Program-made: the position numbers and the translations under genes | Assembly (NCBI GenBank): GCA_905233565.1 | Contig: CAJOCL010000008.1 | Coordinates: forward strand, 15,462-64,147 | Direction of reading: 5' to 3' | Origin: an uncultured Synergistales bacterium | GTDB taxonomy: Bacteria; Synergistota; Synergistia; Synergistales; Aminobacteriaceae | DNA: 48,686 nucleotides | In this document: positions 7,828 through 16,339 of the stretch, in pieces | How the letters are laid out: each line of letters starts with the position of its first letter | How positions within the stretch are numbered: position 1 is the first letter of the stretch | Notes under the pieces: generated by a model | Database searches by the model: none | What the model was told of the DNA's origin: nothing | The model's input: only the letters and a program-made list of their open reading frames with translations

Positions 7828-8780
7828 GCAGCAAAGATTTTAACAAAGATTTTAATCTTGATAATCTTACGCCTGAGTCGACGCTGTTATATTTCCTGCG
7901 CGTAATTTTCGCGTCTGACTGTGAATACGCCGTTTATATTCCTGATTTCGGGGGTGCAATAGTCCTGCATAAATCGCAGCTTGTCTTTCTTGTTGAAAGG
8001 GGCTGTTCAGACGCTATGATAAAGACGCTTCCCCAGCTTTCAGAGCGCAATATCGTCAAGCCCGTTAATCTTGAAGAAATTGAATATCCTGATGACGTTC
8101 AGGCTTTATACGTTGAGACGACAGGGGCATTTATCGGAAGCCTTGAGACGGCGTTAAATCCTGATGAGCCGCAATATCCGAAATGGTGGGACGCTCCCGT
8201 ACCTTTTGCGATTTCGTCAAGGGGAGTTCTGAGGCTGAACGATACGGCTTTGAGCATGTTCGGGACTGGTCTTGAAAAGATGAATGCCGCTGAACTTCCA
8301 GAACGCGATGAATTTATAGTGAGATTAGACGGGACGAATGCGACGAGATTTATTGCGTTCAGGAAACTAAGGCCGGGAATTTTTACGGTTGACGACTGCA
8401 CGGAAGATCTTAATGATGCTCAGGATATGACGTGGTGGGCATCGGTCGGACAGGCTTGGGCAAAAGAAATCGAGGCAAAGGGCGGAAAATGGCAGAGATT
8501 GTCAGCACCTCCCGAAGGTAAGACAAAAGGCTTCATGACATGCGAATGGCAGGGACAGTTACAGGGATATTTTGATATTCAGATGCCTAAACGCGCTAAA
8601 CCGTCAGAAAAAATTGAAGTCCCTGAAGTTCTGCCGGAATCAGAATATAATGAAAATGAGCCTCTTCAACCTGAGCCTTTAACAGCAAGACATTCTGATG
8701 ACGTTATAGGCAGCATAGGGCCGCAGGCAATGGCACTTTTGACAGCAGGACAATCAAGGGAACACGAGGGATATTATTAA
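7824..8780 (+). CDS. Conserved-looking protein of unknown function, possible PAS-like core
   Basis: The protein has 318 residues and starts at GTG 7824, overlapping the ftsY stop (GTGA), so it is probably coupled to ftsY. I do not recognise the family. It has no signal peptide or TM segment. Residues about 128-200 (P-F-A-I-S-S-R-G-V-L-R-L-N-D-T-A-L-S-M-F-G, then a strand-rich stretch) resemble a PAS-like sensory fold, which is weak evidence. Two Trp pairs (W-W near 120 and 203) are conspicuous. The C-terminal 60 residues are Pro/Glu-rich and probably disordered. It lies in a coupled run with ftsY and the DUF4416 gene. A cytosolic housekeeping or regulatory role is possible but cannot be stated. 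Confidence 0.7.
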   Translation: MSSKDFNKDFNLDNLTPESTLLYFLRVIFASDCEYAVYIPDFGGAIVLHKSQLVFLVERGCSDAMIKTLPQLSERNIVKPVNLEEIEYPDDVQALYVETTGAFIGSLETALNPDEPQYPKWWDAPVPFAISSRGVLRLNDTALSMFGTGLEKMNAAELPERDEFIVRLDGTNATRFIAFRKLRPGIFTVDDCTEDLNDAQDMTWWASVGQAWAKEIEAKGGKWQRLSAPPEGKTKGFMTCEWQGQLQGYFDIQMPKRAKPSEKIEVPEVLPESEYNENEPLQPEPLTARHSDDVIGSIGPQAMALLTAGQSREHEGYY

Positions 8781-8782
8781 TC

Positions 8783-9289
8783 ATGAAAGAACCTAAAGTA
8801 AAACGGATAACGGGGATTTTATACCCTGATGATAATTTTCTTGAATGGAGCATAAACAGGCTTTCTGAAATATGGGGGAAGCCTGAACTTTTAAGCACTC
8901 CCGTAAAATTCGATAAGACGGATTATTATGATTACATTTCGCCTGATTTAACCAGAATATTTTTGAGTTTTCCCGGCCTTGTGAACGCTGGGGGTCTTGC
9001 TGACTGGAAACACGAGGCAATAGAGATTGAAGCCCTCAGCAGGCAGCCCGTACGCGCAGTGAATATAGATCCGGGTTATGTTGACGGCGCGAGGCTTATA
9101 TTAGCGTCAACGAAAGACCATGCACACAGGATTTATCTGCGTGACGGAATTTACGGGGAAGTTACAATGCGTTACAGGTTCAGGAAGTGGCAGAGTTTTG
9201 ATTACACGTTCCCTGATTTTGCAAGCGGCTGTTATGATGATTTTCTGCTGAAAGTCCGTAAATCATGGCTCAGGGAGGTAAAAGAATGA
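8783..9289 (+). CDS. DUF4416 family protein
   Basis: The protein has 168 residues. The pattern matches my memory of DUF4416: an N-terminal G-I-L-Y-P-D-D, a D-K-T-D-Y-Y-D-Y segment, then V-N-I-D-P-G-Y-V-D-G-A-R-L-I-L-A-S-T-K-D-H-A-H-R split across residues 93-117, Y-L-R-D-G-I-Y-G-E-V-T and a closing T-F-P-D-F segment. The family is of unknown function and occurs in several anaerobic diderm lineages. The conserved Asp, Lys and His residues around the central motif suggest an enzyme or nucleotide-binding protein, but no reaction is known. It begins two bases after the previous stop and overlaps the next gene by four bases (ATGA), so it is part of the ftsY cluster. Confidence 0.85.
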   Translation: MKEPKVKRITGILYPDDNFLEWSINRLSEIWGKPELLSTPVKFDKTDYYDYISPDLTRIFLSFPGLVNAGGLADWKHEAIEIEALSRQPVRAVNIDPGYVDGARLILASTKDHAHRIYLRDGIYGEVTMRYRFRKWQSFDYTFPDFASGCYDDFLLKVRKSWLREVKE

Positions 9290-9768
9290 AGGTTAAAATT
9301 TTAGCTTTTCTTTTTTCAGTAATAATATGCAGTGTATCATCAGCGGATGTAAAAATTGAACTTCCTGAAGTTATAGGCTCGTGGCACATGTCGGGAAAAT
9401 TTGAAAAACCTTTAATCACTGAGTACAACGGCGAAAATCAAGGCACCGTTGCTTATTTCACGTACAGCCGTAACACCCCTAATGGAACTCTTGAAGTTAT
9501 ACTGACTGAAGGGGCGGGGACGGGGAATATTTACATTCCTGAAAGTGTCGGAAAATCTAAAGGTCTTATGAGTGCCGATGCTGATTTTGAAATTCTTGAA
9601 ATTTCGGGGCATGACGCGTTAATCGAAAATCAATCATATTTGCCCCTTGTACTGGCAATTAACGTCAGCAATAATATAACGCTCACTCTTGAAAGCCAAT
9701 CGCTTAATAAAAGTGAGATTATAAATATTGCGGAGATGATTTTGTCAGAATGGAACGTTACAGAATAG
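9286..9768 (+). CDS. Small secreted protein of unknown function
   Basis: The protein has 160 residues. It begins M-K-V-K-I-L-A-F-L-F-S-V-I-I-C-S-V-S-S-A-D, a clear Sec signal peptide with likely cleavage after S-S-A at residue 20. The mature part of about 140 residues looks beta-rich and has no Cys. ATG 9286 overlaps the DUF4416 stop (ATGA) and has GGGAGG (9273-9278) seven bases upstream. An in-frame ATG at 9265 would place the signal peptide internally and is rejected. Family not recognised. Its export to the periplasm or outside contrasts with its cytosolic neighbours. It overlaps the aminotransferase gene by 19 bases. Confidence 0.75.
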   Translation: MKVKILAFLFSVIICSVSSADVKIELPEVIGSWHMSGKFEKPLITEYNGENQGTVAYFTYSRNTPNGTLEVILTEGAGTGNIYIPESVGKSKGLMSADADFEILEISGHDALIENQSYLPLVLAINVSNNITLTLESQSLNKSEIINIAEMILSEWNVTE

Positions 9769-10829
9769 GATTAATTCCCGGCCCCGTAAGAATACCTGAG
9801 GAAATAAAAAGAATTTGGCTTAACGATTACGCAAGCCCTGACATTGAGGACGAATTTTTCACGCTTTATCACGAAGACCAGATATTAATCCGGAGATTAT
9901 TAAACACAAAGAACGACATAATAATAACTTTGGGCGAGGCCATGTCGGTTTTGTGGGCAGCCCTTAAATCAACGCTTAAACAGGGCGATAGGATGCTCGC
10001 CGTTTCATCGGGATTATTCGGCGACGGTTTTGCTGAAATGTCGCGGGCATTCGGCGTAAATGCTGAAGTCTGTTCATTCCCGTATGATGAAATCCCAGAC
10101 CCTGAAAAAGTCCGTGAACATGCCTTGAAGTTCAGGCCGAAAGTAATAACTGCCGTGCATTGTGAGACACCTTCGGGGACGTTGACAACGTGCCTGCATG
10201 AAATCGGGAAGATTGCGCGTGAAGTTGATGCTCTTTTTGTTGTTGACTTTGTATCAAGTGCAGGGGGGGCATTTCTTGACGTTGACTACTACAATATAGA
10301 TATAGGACTTTTAGGAAGCCAGAAAGTTTTATCGCTTCCGCCGTCTTTGTCAATATCTTCAATTTCAGAAAGAGCATGGGAAATTATCGAAAAAGTTAAA
10401 TATTCAGGTTATGAGGCTTATTCAGGCTGGAAAAACGTACCTTCTGAACATTTAACGCCGTACACTCACGATTGGAACGCCGTTAAAGCCCTTAACATTT
10501 CATTAAATATGATTTTGTCTGAAGGTCTCGAAAATGTATTCAAACGGCACGAGAACACCGCAAAATTATGCCGTTCTTTAGGGCGCGAAATAGGATTGAA
10601 GCTCTATCCGAAAAGTGAGGACATCTGCTCGCCTACGGTAACAGCGTTCTATGTCCCTGAAAAATTTACATGGCCTGAATTTGATTCAAGGCTGCGTGAA
10701 AAGGGCTTGGCTGTCGGCGGAAATTACGGCATTCTTTCAGGAAAAGTCTTCAGGATCGGACATATGGGCAGTCAGGCAGATTGTGAACTTATAAGCGAGG
10801 CAATGAACATTATCAGGGAATTATGCTAA
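9750..10829 (+). CDS. Class V PLP-dependent aminotransferase (alanine-glyoxylate / serine-pyruvate type)
   Basis: The 359-residue protein starts with L-I-P-G-P-V-R-I-P, the typical opening of the serine-pyruvate/alanine-glyoxylate aminotransferase group. It carries the co-factor aspartate in F-V-V-D-F-V-S-S-A-G-G (about 167) and the PLP Schiff-base lysine in G-S-Q-K-V-L-S-L-P-P (about 192). The enzyme would transfer an amino group between Ser or Ala and a 2-oxo acid in the cytosol. Purine, serine and phosphonate (2-AEP) branches share this fold, so the substrate is open. The G-S-Q-K-x-L-x-x-P-P form favours the Ala/Ser-glyoxylate group. It lies inside the ftsY-purB-miaB run, overlapping the secreted protein gene by 19 bases. 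Confidence 0.85.
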   Translation: MERYRIGLIPGPVRIPEEIKRIWLNDYASPDIEDEFFTLYHEDQILIRRLLNTKNDIIITLGEAMSVLWAALKSTLKQGDRMLAVSSGLFGDGFAEMSRAFGVNAEVCSFPYDEIPDPEKVREHALKFRPKVITAVHCETPSGTLTTCLHEIGKIAREVDALFVVDFVSSAGGAFLDVDYYNIDIGLLGSQKVLSLPPSLSISSISERAWEIIEKVKYSGYEAYSGWKNVPSEHLTPYTHDWNAVKALNISLNMILSEGLENVFKRHENTAKLCRSLGREIGLKLYPKSEDICSPTVTAFYVPEKFTWPEFDSRLREKGLAVGGNYGILSGKVFRIGHMGSQADCELISEAMNIIRELC

Positions 10830-10870
10830 AATCTTCAATAAATACTAACTAAAACGGAGATTTTAATATA

Positions 10871-12166
10871 ATGATTGAAAGATATTCAGAACGCGACATT
10901 TCAGCCTTATGGGACGAACATAACAGGCTGAAGGTCATGTTAGATGTTGAACTTGCAGTCTGTCAGGCGTGGTGCGAGGCCGGAAGGATACCCGAAGATG
11001 CCCTCGAAGACATAGTAAAGAACGCTCATTTTACGGTTGAAAGAGTACAGGAAATCGAAAAGAAAACGCAGCATGATGTCGTAGCTTTCGTAAGTGCCGT
11101 AGCCGAGAACATCGGAACGAACGGCAGATATTTGCATCTCGGCATGACATCAAGCGACATTCTCGACACTGCAAGCTCAATTATGCTCAGGGATTCGCTT
11201 GAAATTATCATCAAGGCACTCTGCGAACTTGATGAAACAGTTGTTGAACTTGCCAAAAAATATAAGCACCTCCCGACAATCGGCAGAACTCACGGAATAC
11301 ACGCCGAGCCGACGTCATTGGGTCTTAAATTCCTGAACTGGCACTCTGAAATTCTCAGGGATAAAGGACGGCTTGAATATGCAAAAAAGGACGTTTCAGC
11401 CGGGAAAATTTCGGGAGCCGTAGGAACTTACGCGATGAGTTCTCCTCAGCTTGAAGCGAGGGTCTGCGAACTTCTCGGCCTTGAGCCGGCTAAAGTTTCA
11501 AACCAGATTTTACAGCGCGACCGCCACGCAAACGTCCTCAACGCGCTTGCAATAATGGGCGGCACTCTCGAGAGAATGGCACTTGAAGTCAGGAATTTAC
11601 AGCGTACTGAAGTCCGCGAGGCATTCGAGCCTTTCGGAGTTGGTCAGAAAGGTTCTTCGGCAATGCCCCACAAGCGCAACCCCGTAAAATGTGAGAGAAT
11701 TTGCGGAATGTCAAGGCTTCTCAGGGGTTACGCCTTAACGGGAATGGAGAATATTGCCTTGTGGCACGAACGCGACATCAGCCACTCTTCAACCGAAAGA
11801 ATAATCTGGCCTGACGCTTTCAACATTGCAGCCTTCATGATCCGCAGCATGACGAGAATATTAAAAGGACTTGTTGTTGACGAGACGAGGGTTAAGCACA
11901 ATATCAACCAGACGAACGGGCTTGTTTATTCACAGAGGGTTTTAACGTTCCTTCTTGACGAGCTGAAATTATCCCGTGAAGATGCTTATTCGATCGTTCA
12001 GGAGAACGCGATGAAGACGGCCTCAAGCGGAGTTGCGTTCCTGGATCTTCTTTTGACTGACGAACGAATGAAGGAAGTTGATCCCGAAATGCTGAAGGCA
12101 CTTTTTGAGAACGATTTTTATCTGAGATTTGTAGATGAGATTTTTGCGAGGTTTTTTGAGGATTAA
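10871..12166 (+). CDS. purB: Adenylosuccinate lyase
   Basis: The protein has 431 residues, normal for PurB. It has the fumarase/aspartase superfamily signature G-S-S-A-M-P-H-K-R-N-P near 262, the catalytic region G-R-T-H-G-I-H-A-E-P-T near 140 and an N-terminal R-Y-S motif. It cleaves adenylosuccinate to AMP and SAICAR to AICAR in purine synthesis. A GGAG lies 11 bases before ATG 10871. There is a 41-base gap from the aminotransferase gene, in which I see no clear terminator. The stop overlaps the miaB start by one base (TAATG), so the two are coupled. Confidence 0.95.
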   Translation: MIERYSERDISALWDEHNRLKVMLDVELAVCQAWCEAGRIPEDALEDIVKNAHFTVERVQEIEKKTQHDVVAFVSAVAENIGTNGRYLHLGMTSSDILDTASSIMLRDSLEIIIKALCELDETVVELAKKYKHLPTIGRTHGIHAEPTSLGLKFLNWHSEILRDKGRLEYAKKDVSAGKISGAVGTYAMSSPQLEARVCELLGLEPAKVSNQILQRDRHANVLNALAIMGGTLERMALEVRNLQRTEVREAFEPFGVGQKGSSAMPHKRNPVKCERICGMSRLLRGYALTGMENIALWHERDISHSSTERIIWPDAFNIAAFMIRSMTRILKGLVVDETRVKHNINQTNGLVYSQRVLTFLLDELKLSREDAYSIVQENAMKTASSGVAFLDLLLTDERMKEVDPEMLKALFENDFYLRFVDEIFARFFED

Positions 12167-13497
12167 TGCCTAAAATTTGTGTTAAAGTTTACGGCTGTCA
12201 AATGAACGTCTATGATGCCGACAGGGTCAGGACAGTTTTAAGCTCACGGGGCTGGGAGGAAGTCAGCGAGGACGAAGCCGACATAATCATGATAACGGGC
12301 TGCAGCGTCAGGGCAAAAGCTGAGCAGAAAGTATGGAGCGAACTTGGATTATACGAACCTTCATGGCTGAAAAATCAGAAGCCTTTAATTGCTTTAACCG
12401 GCTGTATTGCTCAAAGATTGGGCGGTAAGGCTCTGAGCAGGTTTCCGTATGTAAGGCTTGTTGCGGGGCCCAGACATATAGGGCTGCTGCCTGATTCAAT
12501 TGAACAGATTTATTCACATCCAAGATCACGGATTAACATTCTTGATGATGACCAGAGAGAATTTCACGGACTGGATTTTGACTCCGATAACATAACGATA
12601 AAGCGCGAGAACAGATACAAAGCCTATGTAACAATTGCTCACGGCTGCGATAATTTCTGCACTTACTGCATAGTGCCTTACGTCAGGGGGCGTTTTGTTT
12701 CAAGAAAGCCTGATGACATTTTAGACGAATGCAGAATGTTAATTGCTGACGGTGTGAAAGAAATTACGCTGCTCGGCCAGAACGTGAACAGTTACGGCAA
12801 GGATATTGGCCTGAAATTTTCGGATTTGCTTAAAAGCGTTGCGCGTTTGGAGGGAATAAGGCGCGTAAGGTTTGTTACGTCATTGCCGCAGGATTTCACG
12901 GAAGATATTGTTGATGTCATGGCCTCAGAAATTACTGTCTGCCCGTCGCTGAATTTGCCCGTTCAGTCAGGGAGTACACGAATTTTGAAATTAATGAACA
13001 GGAAATACACGCGTGATGAATATATCGAAAAAGTCAGAATGACGCGTGAAAGAGTGCCTGATTTAGGCTTGACGACTGATTTAATCGTGGGATTTCCGGG
13101 AGAAACTGAGGACGATTTCAACGACTCAATGAGCCTGTTAAAAGAAATAAAATTCGATCTTGTCCACAGTGCGGCATATTCGGAACGTGATGGGACACCC
13201 GCTGCAACAATGGAGGGATCGCTGCCTGTTGAATTGAGGCTTGAGAGGCTGACGAAATTAAACGAACTTCAGGACAGTATAACGTTAAAGATTAATGAGG
13301 CTTTGACCGGACAAGTATTCGAGGTTTTAGCCGATGACCTTGCGCCCAGAGGAGAAGGGTTGTTGCAGGGGAGGACGCCTAGCGACAAGGTTGTAATTTT
13401 TGAGGGTAACAGGAAACTTTTAGGGCAGTTTTTGAAAGTTAAGATTACACGGGCTGAGGCGTGGTGCCTGCACGGTGAAATATTAAATCAACAATAA
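12166..13497 (+). CDS. miaB: tRNA-2-methylthio-N6-dimethylallyladenosine synthase MiaB
   Basis: The 443-residue radical-SAM methylthiotransferase has an N-terminal UPF0004 domain with three cluster cysteines (Y-G-C-Q-M-N, T-G-C-S-V-R, T-G-C-I-A-Q). Its radical-SAM motif is G-C-D-N-F-C-T-Y-C-I-V-P-Y-V-R-G, and a C-terminal TRAM domain occupies about 375-440. It adds a methylthio group to i6A37 in tRNAs that read UNN codons. The Y-V-R-G-R-F-V-S-R motif and N-terminal Q-M-N favour MiaB over RimO or MtaB. It is the last gene of the plus-strand cluster. Its last 53 bases overlap antisense with the end of cobQ, and no terminator is visible between them. Confidence 0.93.
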   Translation: MPKICVKVYGCQMNVYDADRVRTVLSSRGWEEVSEDEADIIMITGCSVRAKAEQKVWSELGLYEPSWLKNQKPLIALTGCIAQRLGGKALSRFPYVRLVAGPRHIGLLPDSIEQIYSHPRSRINILDDDQREFHGLDFDSDNITIKRENRYKAYVTIAHGCDNFCTYCIVPYVRGRFVSRKPDDILDECRMLIADGVKEITLLGQNVNSYGKDIGLKFSDLLKSVARLEGIRRVRFVTSLPQDFTEDIVDVMASEITVCPSLNLPVQSGSTRILKLMNRKYTRDEYIEKVRMTRERVPDLGLTTDLIVGFPGETEDDFNDSMSLLKEIKFDLVHSAAYSERDGTPAATMEGSLPVELRLERLTKLNELQDSITLKINEALTGQVFEVLADDLAPRGEGLLQGRTPSDKVVIFEGNRKLLGQFLKVKITRAEAWCLHGEILNQQ

Positions 13498-14935
13498 AAT
13501 CGACGTCAAGGCTTTTGGATAAAATTCCTGATATTTCGTCATAAGGATTATTGATTACGGTGTGCGTTTCGTGTTCACCGTAATTTTTGTTTTTACGGAT
13601 ATTGTTTAGCCATAAATTCCTGAAGTTGTCATTGTTGAATGCTCCGTGTAAATAAGTTCCTGATACTCTCATTTCATGGCCGCAAATTCCTTCAGGTTCA
13701 TCATTAATTAAGAACATGGGCAGAAATTCATGATTGTAATAACATTCAGACCTTCCGAAATGGATTTCATAGCCTGAAATTTTTTTGTCAGTGCCGTAAA
13801 TGAAGCCTGAAACCTGACGGGTGATTTTATTTTCGGAATTGAAATTTGTTTTCAACGGCAGGAGGTTAAGCCCGTCAAGCCTTGTGAAATCATGATTTTC
13901 ATGATAATAATCGTCAGCAATTTCACTCCCTAAAATCTGAAAGCCTCCGCAAATTCCGAATATAAAACCCCTGAACGAGCGCAATAAAGCGTCAAAGCCG
14001 TAATCACGGAGCCATTTCAACGCCGAAAAGGTATTTTTTGTTCCGGGAAGTATTACAGCGTCAAGAGAATTAAATTTTTTGAGGGTTATATTTTCGTCAA
14101 TGTATATAAATTCGGTATCATTTTCAATTTTGAGAGCGTCAAAGTCGCTGAAGTTTGAAATTCCGGGAAATCTCATTATTCCGATTAAAATTTTTTTTGA
14201 TAAACTGCTGTGATGTTCAGTGATGTTCAAACTGTCTTCGTCAGCGATATTAACGCCGTTCATGAACGGGACAACGCCGAGAACTTTAACGCCCGTGTAA
14301 TCTTCAGTCCATTTTACGGCATCTTTGAAAAGCTCAATATCACCGCGAAACATGTTGAATATTATTCCTTTAACGCGTTTTCTGTCGTTGCCCAAAAGTT
14401 CGAGAGTTCCCGTTACTGCTGCCAGAGAACCGCCCCTGTCAACGTCAGCAATTAAAATGACCGGTACATCTGCCTCGCGTGAAATTCTCATGTTGACGAT
14501 TTCAAAGGAATTGAGATTAATTTCAGCGGGACTTCCTGCACCTTCGATTATAACGGCTTGAAAGTTCTGCGATATATAATTTAATGCCTTGCGGACGGCG
14601 TTAATTCCTTCATTTTGAGTGAAATTCCTGTAATTTTTTGTAGACGGTGAAAATACTTTCCCATTCAGGATTATTTCCGAAGATTTATCATGTCTTGGCT
14701 TTAACAGTATGGGATTCATGAAGACTTCAGGGCGGAGATTTGCCGCGCCTGCCTGGACTGCCTGAGCTGTGCTGATTTCAAGTCCGTCATGGGTAACATA
14801 GGCATTGTTGGACATGTTCTGAGATTTGAAGGGGCAGACCTGAAAGCCCATATTTGTTAAAAGCCTGCATAATCCTGCAACTATGAAGGTTTTTCCTGAG
14901 CCGCTCGATGTCCCTTGAATCATTATGCCGTTCAT
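13445..14935 (-). CDS. cobQ: Cobyric acid synthase
   Basis: This 496-residue amidotransferase of adenosylcobalamin synthesis amidates side chains b, d, e and g of adenosylcobyrinic a,c-diamide using glutamine and ATP. The N-terminal ATPase domain shows G-T-S-S-G-S-G-K-T and Q-N-M-S-N-N-A-Y. The C-terminal class I glutaminase domain has the nucleophile Cys in F-G-I-C-G-G-F-Q-I-L-G and the His in G-T-Y-L-H-G-A-F. It is the last gene of the lptA-cobQ run and starts two bases after hicA. The last 17 codons are read antisense to miaB, so its C-terminal tail (after D-F-I-V-D-L) is constrained by that gene. Confidence 0.94.
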   Translation of the reverse strand: MNGIMIQGTSSGSGKTFIVAGLCRLLTNMGFQVCPFKSQNMSNNAYVTHDGLEISTAQAVQAGAANLRPEVFMNPILLKPRHDKSSEIILNGKVFSPSTKNYRNFTQNEGINAVRKALNYISQNFQAVIIEGAGSPAEINLNSFEIVNMRISREADVPVILIADVDRGGSLAAVTGTLELLGNDRKRVKGIIFNMFRGDIELFKDAVKWTEDYTGVKVLGVVPFMNGVNIADEDSLNITEHHSSLSKKILIGIMRFPGISNFSDFDALKIENDTEFIYIDENITLKKFNSLDAVILPGTKNTFSALKWLRDYGFDALLRSFRGFIFGICGGFQILGSEIADDYYHENHDFTRLDGLNLLPLKTNFNSENKITRQVSGFIYGTDKKISGYEIHFGRSECYYNHEFLPMFLINDEPEGICGHEMRVSGTYLHGAFNNDNFRNLWLNNIRKNKNYGEHETHTVINNPYDEISGILSKSLDVDFIVDLIFHRAGTTPQPV

Positions 14936-14937
14936 GA

Positions 14938-15159
14938 TTAACGCCTTATGCTGTCTACATTAATTCCAGCCCTGTTTAATATGCTTAAAAGAAGGCCGGA
15001 TTTTATATTACGCCCTGAATGCACGGGAACAATTACGGTTACATTTTCAGGCGAACGCATTTTTACGTGTGAACCCTTCTGTCCTATTTTAACGAAGCCA
15101 TGACGTTTTAAGAGGCTTATCAGTTCATCGGCAGTCATTACGGGCAGGCTTGGACTCAT
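14938..15159 (-). CDS. hicA: HicA-family toxin (mRNA interferase)
   Basis: The protein has 73 residues. The HicA hallmarks are the N-terminal T-A-D-E-L-I-S-L-L-K-R-H-G-F, the catalytic-His segment G-Q-K-G-S-H-V-K-M and a closing V-P-V-H-S-G-R-x-I-K-x-G-L-L-x-S-I-L. HicA toxins are small double-stranded-RNA-binding-fold ribonucleases that cut mRNA and are held inactive by HicB. The start overlaps the hicB stop by four bases (ATGA). A second ATG seven codons on matches the usual family start and cannot be excluded. The order is hicB then hicA, the reverse of the commoner arrangement. All visible catalytic features are intact. Confidence 0.9.
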   Translation of the reverse strand: MSPSLPVMTADELISLLKRHGFVKIGQKGSHVKMRSPENVTVIVPVHSGRNIKSGLLLSILNRAGINVDSIRR

Positions 15160-15359
15160 AACGCAAGCTCCCTTATTTCCTCAACGGGCAGAATATTCAC
15201 GGCTTCAGGTTCATCAAGGTATAATTCTGCTGCCTCTCTCATGTTCAACATAAGTTCATCGATTGATTCCCCCTGACTGTAACAGCCCGGCAATTCTGGA
15301 CATTCTCCCCAGTATCCGCCTTCTTGAAAATCTTTATGGATAATTACAGTATATTTCAT
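15156..15359 (-). CDS. hicB: HicB-family antitoxin, short form without DNA-binding domain
   Basis: The protein has 67 residues. The partial RNase-H-like HicB fold is clear from G-G-Y-W-G-E-C-P-E-L-P-G-C-Y-S-Q-G-E-S and E-A-A-E-L-Y-L-D-E-P. It would bind and neutralise HicA. Longer HicB proteins carry a C-terminal ribbon-helix-helix or helix-turn-helix domain for autoregulation. This one ends soon after the core, so operator binding is unlikely. That fits its lack of a private promoter: ATG 15359 overlaps the cobD-like stop by four bases (ATGA), and its own stop overlaps hicA in the same way. Confidence 0.88.
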   Translation of the reverse strand: MKYTVIIHKDFQEGGYWGECPELPGCYSQGESIDELMLNMREAAELYLDEPEAVNILPVEEIRELAL

Positions 15360-16339
15360 GATAACGCCGCCTTTTTAATTGTTTCAACAAAATAAATATT
15401 CTCTTCAGGCTGCCTTGTTGCAACGCGTATATATTTCCCGTCAAGCCCTGAAAAATTCCTCGTATGCCTGACAGCGATGCCGTTTTTGAGCAGATATTTT
15501 ATAATTTTAATATCATTATTCACCCTGACAAGGAAATAGTGAACATCAGAATTTATAACATGAAAGCCCGAACTTCTCAGATTTTTTACGAATAACGGGA
15601 CATTCTCGCGGTAAAAATCTCTGGTTCTCTTGTAAAATTTACTGTCATTAAGAAAATACAAAGCCAGTTCCTGAGCGAATGAATTTACGTTCCATGACGG
15701 CAAATGCCCTTTAAGTTCTGAAATAATATTCTCGTCAGCAATGACATAACCTATTCTTGCGCCGCTTAAATGAAATATTTTAGTCATAGAACGCAGAATT
15801 ATAACGTTCCTGAAATCACATAACCGCTCAGGTTCAGCATTTGTCAGAAAATCTATATACGCTTCATCAACAATAAAGACGGTATCAGGGAATTTCTTTA
15901 TTGTCAGCGATAAATCAGCTGTAAATTTCCCCGTAGGGTTATTAGGGTTTGAAAGTATGAAAGTGCCGTAATTTCCTGCCTCGTTAAGATTAAAGACATC
16001 GTGCAAATTCCTGAATGCCCTTGAATATTCAGTGTAACACGGCTGCAATATCCCTACATTGTCGATATATATTCTTGACAAGGCGAATATTGCCTCGTTT
16101 ATTCCGTTTGTGAATAAAATTCTGTCAAGATTTATGTTAATTTTCGACGATAAAAAATCACGGAGTTTTCTGCATTCATTGTCAGGGTAACTCGAGGCCA
16201 GCTTCTCAACATCAAGGTTAATATCCGGCCATGAAAGTATATTCGTATTTGTGCTGAAGTCTAAAATTTTATCAGGCTCTGCAACATTCATTAAGCCGTA
16301 TAAATTTTCGGGGTTACCGCCGTGCAGTGTCATATTCAT
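15356..16339 (-). CDS. cobD: CobD-like threonine-phosphate decarboxylase / HisC-family aminotransferase
   Basis: This 327-residue class I PLP enzyme starts with L-H-G-G-N-P-E-N and D-F-S-T-N-T-N, the opening typical of CobD (L-threonine-O-3-phosphate decarboxylase, which makes the aminopropanol arm of cobalamin). The PLP lysine lies in S-M-T-K-I-F-H-L-S-G-A-R-I-G-Y near residue 190, and the cofactor region includes S-N-P-N-N-P-T-G and V-D-E-A-Y-I-D-F. HisC is the main alternative. The CobD opening and the nearby cobQ favour cobalamin synthesis. Start and stop overlap both neighbours by four bases. Confidence 0.82.
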   Translation of the reverse strand: MNMTLHGGNPENLYGLMNVAEPDKILDFSTNTNILSWPDINLDVEKLASSYPDNECRKLRDFLSSKININLDRILFTNGINEAIFALSRIYIDNVGILQPCYTEYSRAFRNLHDVFNLNEAGNYGTFILSNPNNPTGKFTADLSLTIKKFPDTVFIVDEAYIDFLTNAEPERLCDFRNVIILRSMTKIFHLSGARIGYVIADENIISELKGHLPSWNVNSFAQELALYFLNDSKFYKRTRDFYRENVPLFVKNLRSSGFHVINSDVHYFLVRVNNDIKIIKYLLKNGIAVRHTRNFSGLDGKYIRVATRQPEENIYFVETIKKAALS

